From: Daphnia pulex
Taxonomy: Eukaryota > Arthropoda > Branchiopoda > Diplostraca > Daphniidae
DNA length: 64,000 nt
Direction of reading: 5' to 3'
Assembly: GCF_021134715.1 (NCBI RefSeq)
Contig: NC_060018.1
Location: 6,837,501-6,901,500 of the forward strand
Below the pieces are notes generated by a model that was given only the letters and a program-made list of their open reading frames with translations, was not told where the DNA came from and made no database searches. This document shows, in pieces, positions 61,982 to 64,000 of the stretch (within the stretch, counting starts at the first letter, position 1; every line of letters starts with the position of its first letter). Position numbers and translations under genes: made by a program.

Positions 61982-64000
61982 TCCGCTCTCACGGAGACGG
62001 CCAGGCAGCAGCACTATGCTGGGCTGGAAGAAAGAAAAAAAAGTTGCACACAGACAGACAGACACTCTTTCTCTCTCTCTCTCTATCTTGATGTTTTTCA
62101 CGCTCAGACTGTTTCATCTTTTTACATCATTCGCACAACAAGACGGCGGCGGCAACGTCCATTTTGTGTGTGTGTGTTAGTCAAACATCTTTTTCGCCCC
62201 CCTCGTCTAACACACAGCAGTCGAGTAGAGAGAGAAGCGAGCCGATCTATTTCAGGAGTCGTTCATCCCTGGGACCCGACCCGAAAGTCAAAAAGAAAAA
62301 AAGAAAAACTTTGACGTTTACGAAGGCGGCGGGAGCTTATAGAGAAAACCTTGGGTCAGAGCGAAGAAGCCAAAGTCCAATATACAGTATGTACGTACGT
62401 ACGTCTGTATGTATGCAGGAGAATCGGTCGTTTCATTTTTTTTTTTGTTCGGTTATCGGCCGCAATTGAGGCTGGAGCACGTGTGTACAGGTGTCGACGA
62501 AACCAATCTATCACGGAGCTCCCGTTGTAGGTGCACACACACATATACCTCATACCGTCGTGTCCTATAACACAGCCGAGAGAGAACGTATCGTATAAAT
62601 TATATCTCTCTCTCTCTCTATACAATAACCGCAGCATTCAAACATGCAGATAGACGTATACATGTGTGTGTAGGTGTATAAATAGGACAAGGGGTTGCTG
62701 CTGCTGCTGCCTGGAACACTTGGGGGGAGCCCGCGTACAGCAGGATGAGTCCAGGGCGTCAAAAAGACAAACACGAGCCATTTGGAACACACATGTGACA
62801 ATACAAAGTATAGCACACAGACGCACAAAACAAAGTCTGCGGATGATGGAGCTCTTGTCGAATATTTCCTATATTTGATCAGGGTATGGATATATACCTA
62901 TATACACCCTTCCCCATAGGTGTAGGAACAAGGTCTATGTGGTTTCTAATAGTATCAAAAAAGGCTGTAATTTATTTAGATTAGTCTGGATAGAGTTTAT
63001 ATAACCGACGGTTTTGGGAGCGGCAATTTATTTCTCGTCATATTTATGGATGATGATGATGATGTGGCCATCTGCCGCCTTATATAGCTGTTTGTCCTCG
63101 TTTCCACCTGACGAACGTCGCTAATTAGGCTGTTTTTGGCCATCAGCCTTGCTGATCGGTTTTCGCCAGAACCGATTGTATTCCGTCTGGAAATCGGATT
63201 TTTTCTTATGTAATACATACATAGAGACCCGTAGATTGTGCTAGACTTTCTTTTTGATAAGAATTTCAGGTGGTTGGTGGCATTACAGTTGTCACCTGTC
63301 GATCGATGCGGTTATCTTTTTGTCTCTATCCCTGTATACACACAGTGGGTATTGGGTAGGGAGACACATTAATTTTTATTCCCGCTTATATATCTATATT
63401 TTTTATTATTTATTTATTTGTTTTGTTTTGTTTTTTTCTTGTTTGTGTTTTCTTTTCCTTTTTTCCCATTTGATTTTTTTGTGTAGAATTTTTTTTTTTT
63501 TTTTTTTTTACGACCGCAACGTAGACTGGACGTTCACACACACGTGAGTCTTGGCTGGTTCGGTCGAACGGAACGAAAGGCCGCCGACAGTCGTCCGCTT
63601 TGGTCCGTCTGTTCACCAGCAGAACGGAAAAATAAAATAAAATAAAAAAATCTTTCAAAGAAAAAACTTCGTCCAAACTAAATTAACAAAAAAAGTGATT
63701 TTCTTCCCTATTTCTTCTCAAGTCTCGTGATCAGTTTGGGTAATAATTATCGAAATCTCAATGATTATTATACGTTTGATGAACCGACAGTTATTATTGT
63801 GTAATGAGATCTTGTTAGTTGAGGGAGGCGGCGCATGTGTAAGAAAAAACAAACGAACAAAAAGGTCTTTCTATCTACTATTCCCGGTTTTAGATGGATT
63901 TATATAAAAATTCTAAATGGTTGACACGCAACGTCTTGATTGGCTCCGACCGGAAGTCGTCTCACCAGAGGGCACCCCCCCCCCTCTCTCTCTTGTCTAG

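Larger units (their letters stand above)
54244..64000. promoter_or_regulatory. 9.8-kb gene-free, simple-repeat-rich region (probable regulatory / UTR / intron DNA)
   Basis: After the COPS3 3' end no open frame shows a recognisable domain. The longest (55739-56467 minus) is a translation of microsatellites. Features seen: a CAG run at 55743-55757; GA/CT runs near 55900, 56400, 57225, 59805, 61370, 62070 and 62605; CA/GT runs near 55885, 56560, 57520, 60375, 62165 and 62525; a C-run at 60887-60897; and homopolymer T tracts near 55510 and 63495. Three TGACGTCA palindromes, several CCATTTTG motifs and two copies of AAAGGGGCGGAGTTT also occur. GC content is higher than in the gene-dense part. A DNA-rich developmental regulator may lie beyond 64000; this is inference. 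Confidence 0.55.

Overview
Eukaryotic, intron-rich arthropod DNA. Protein similarity, dense packing of housekeeping genes and many 55-80 bp introns suggest a branchiopod crustacean, most likely a Daphnia-like water flea (inference; no species marker was read). All gene models were built by hand from splice sites, reading-frame continuity and recognised family motifs. Layout: (A) 1-2670 is one copy of a segmental duplication whose second copy is 18059-20719. It carries the 3' end of a cysteinyl-tRNA synthetase gene, a complete CFAP97-like gene, a complete 5-hydroxyisourate hydrolase (HIUase) gene and only exon 1 of KDM1A. (B) 3.1-15.4 kb, between the copies, is a patchwork of gene fragments: a USP24/USP9X-type protease relic, a large helicase gene, a dead eIF4A3 copy with introns, one cadherin-like exon and a broken IP3-receptor piece. 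The helicase is the most unusual gene here: FHA domain, Sen1/senataxin-type SF1 helicase and four C-terminal TAP-C (NXF1 UBA-like) domains, with one in-frame TAA in the helicase core. (C) 15.9-54.2 kb is a compact run of conserved genes: CARS2, CFAP97-like, HIUase, KDM1A, CYB5R, POLD2, DEF8, BRI3, REXO4, CPLANE2/RSG1, COPE, a SUN-domain gene, fringe, a monoamine-oxidase-like gene, ECSIT and COPS3. Strands largely alternate, giving six head-to-head pairs with gaps of about 0.3-0.7 kb. A deleted Ty1/copia element with identical-looking LTRs and a 5-bp target duplication lies between the SUN gene and fringe. (D) 54.2-64.0 kb has no convincing gene. It is rich in GA/CT and CA/GT simple repeats, CCAT-type motifs and three perfect TGACGTCA sites, so it looks like a regulatory or long UTR/intron region of a gene beyond the window. 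The genes do not form one pathway. Notable themes are chromatin and nuclear-envelope proteins (KDM1A, SUN), FAD enzymes (KDM1A, MAO-like, CYB5R), ciliary genes (CFAP97-like, CPLANE2) and trafficking (COPE, DEF8).
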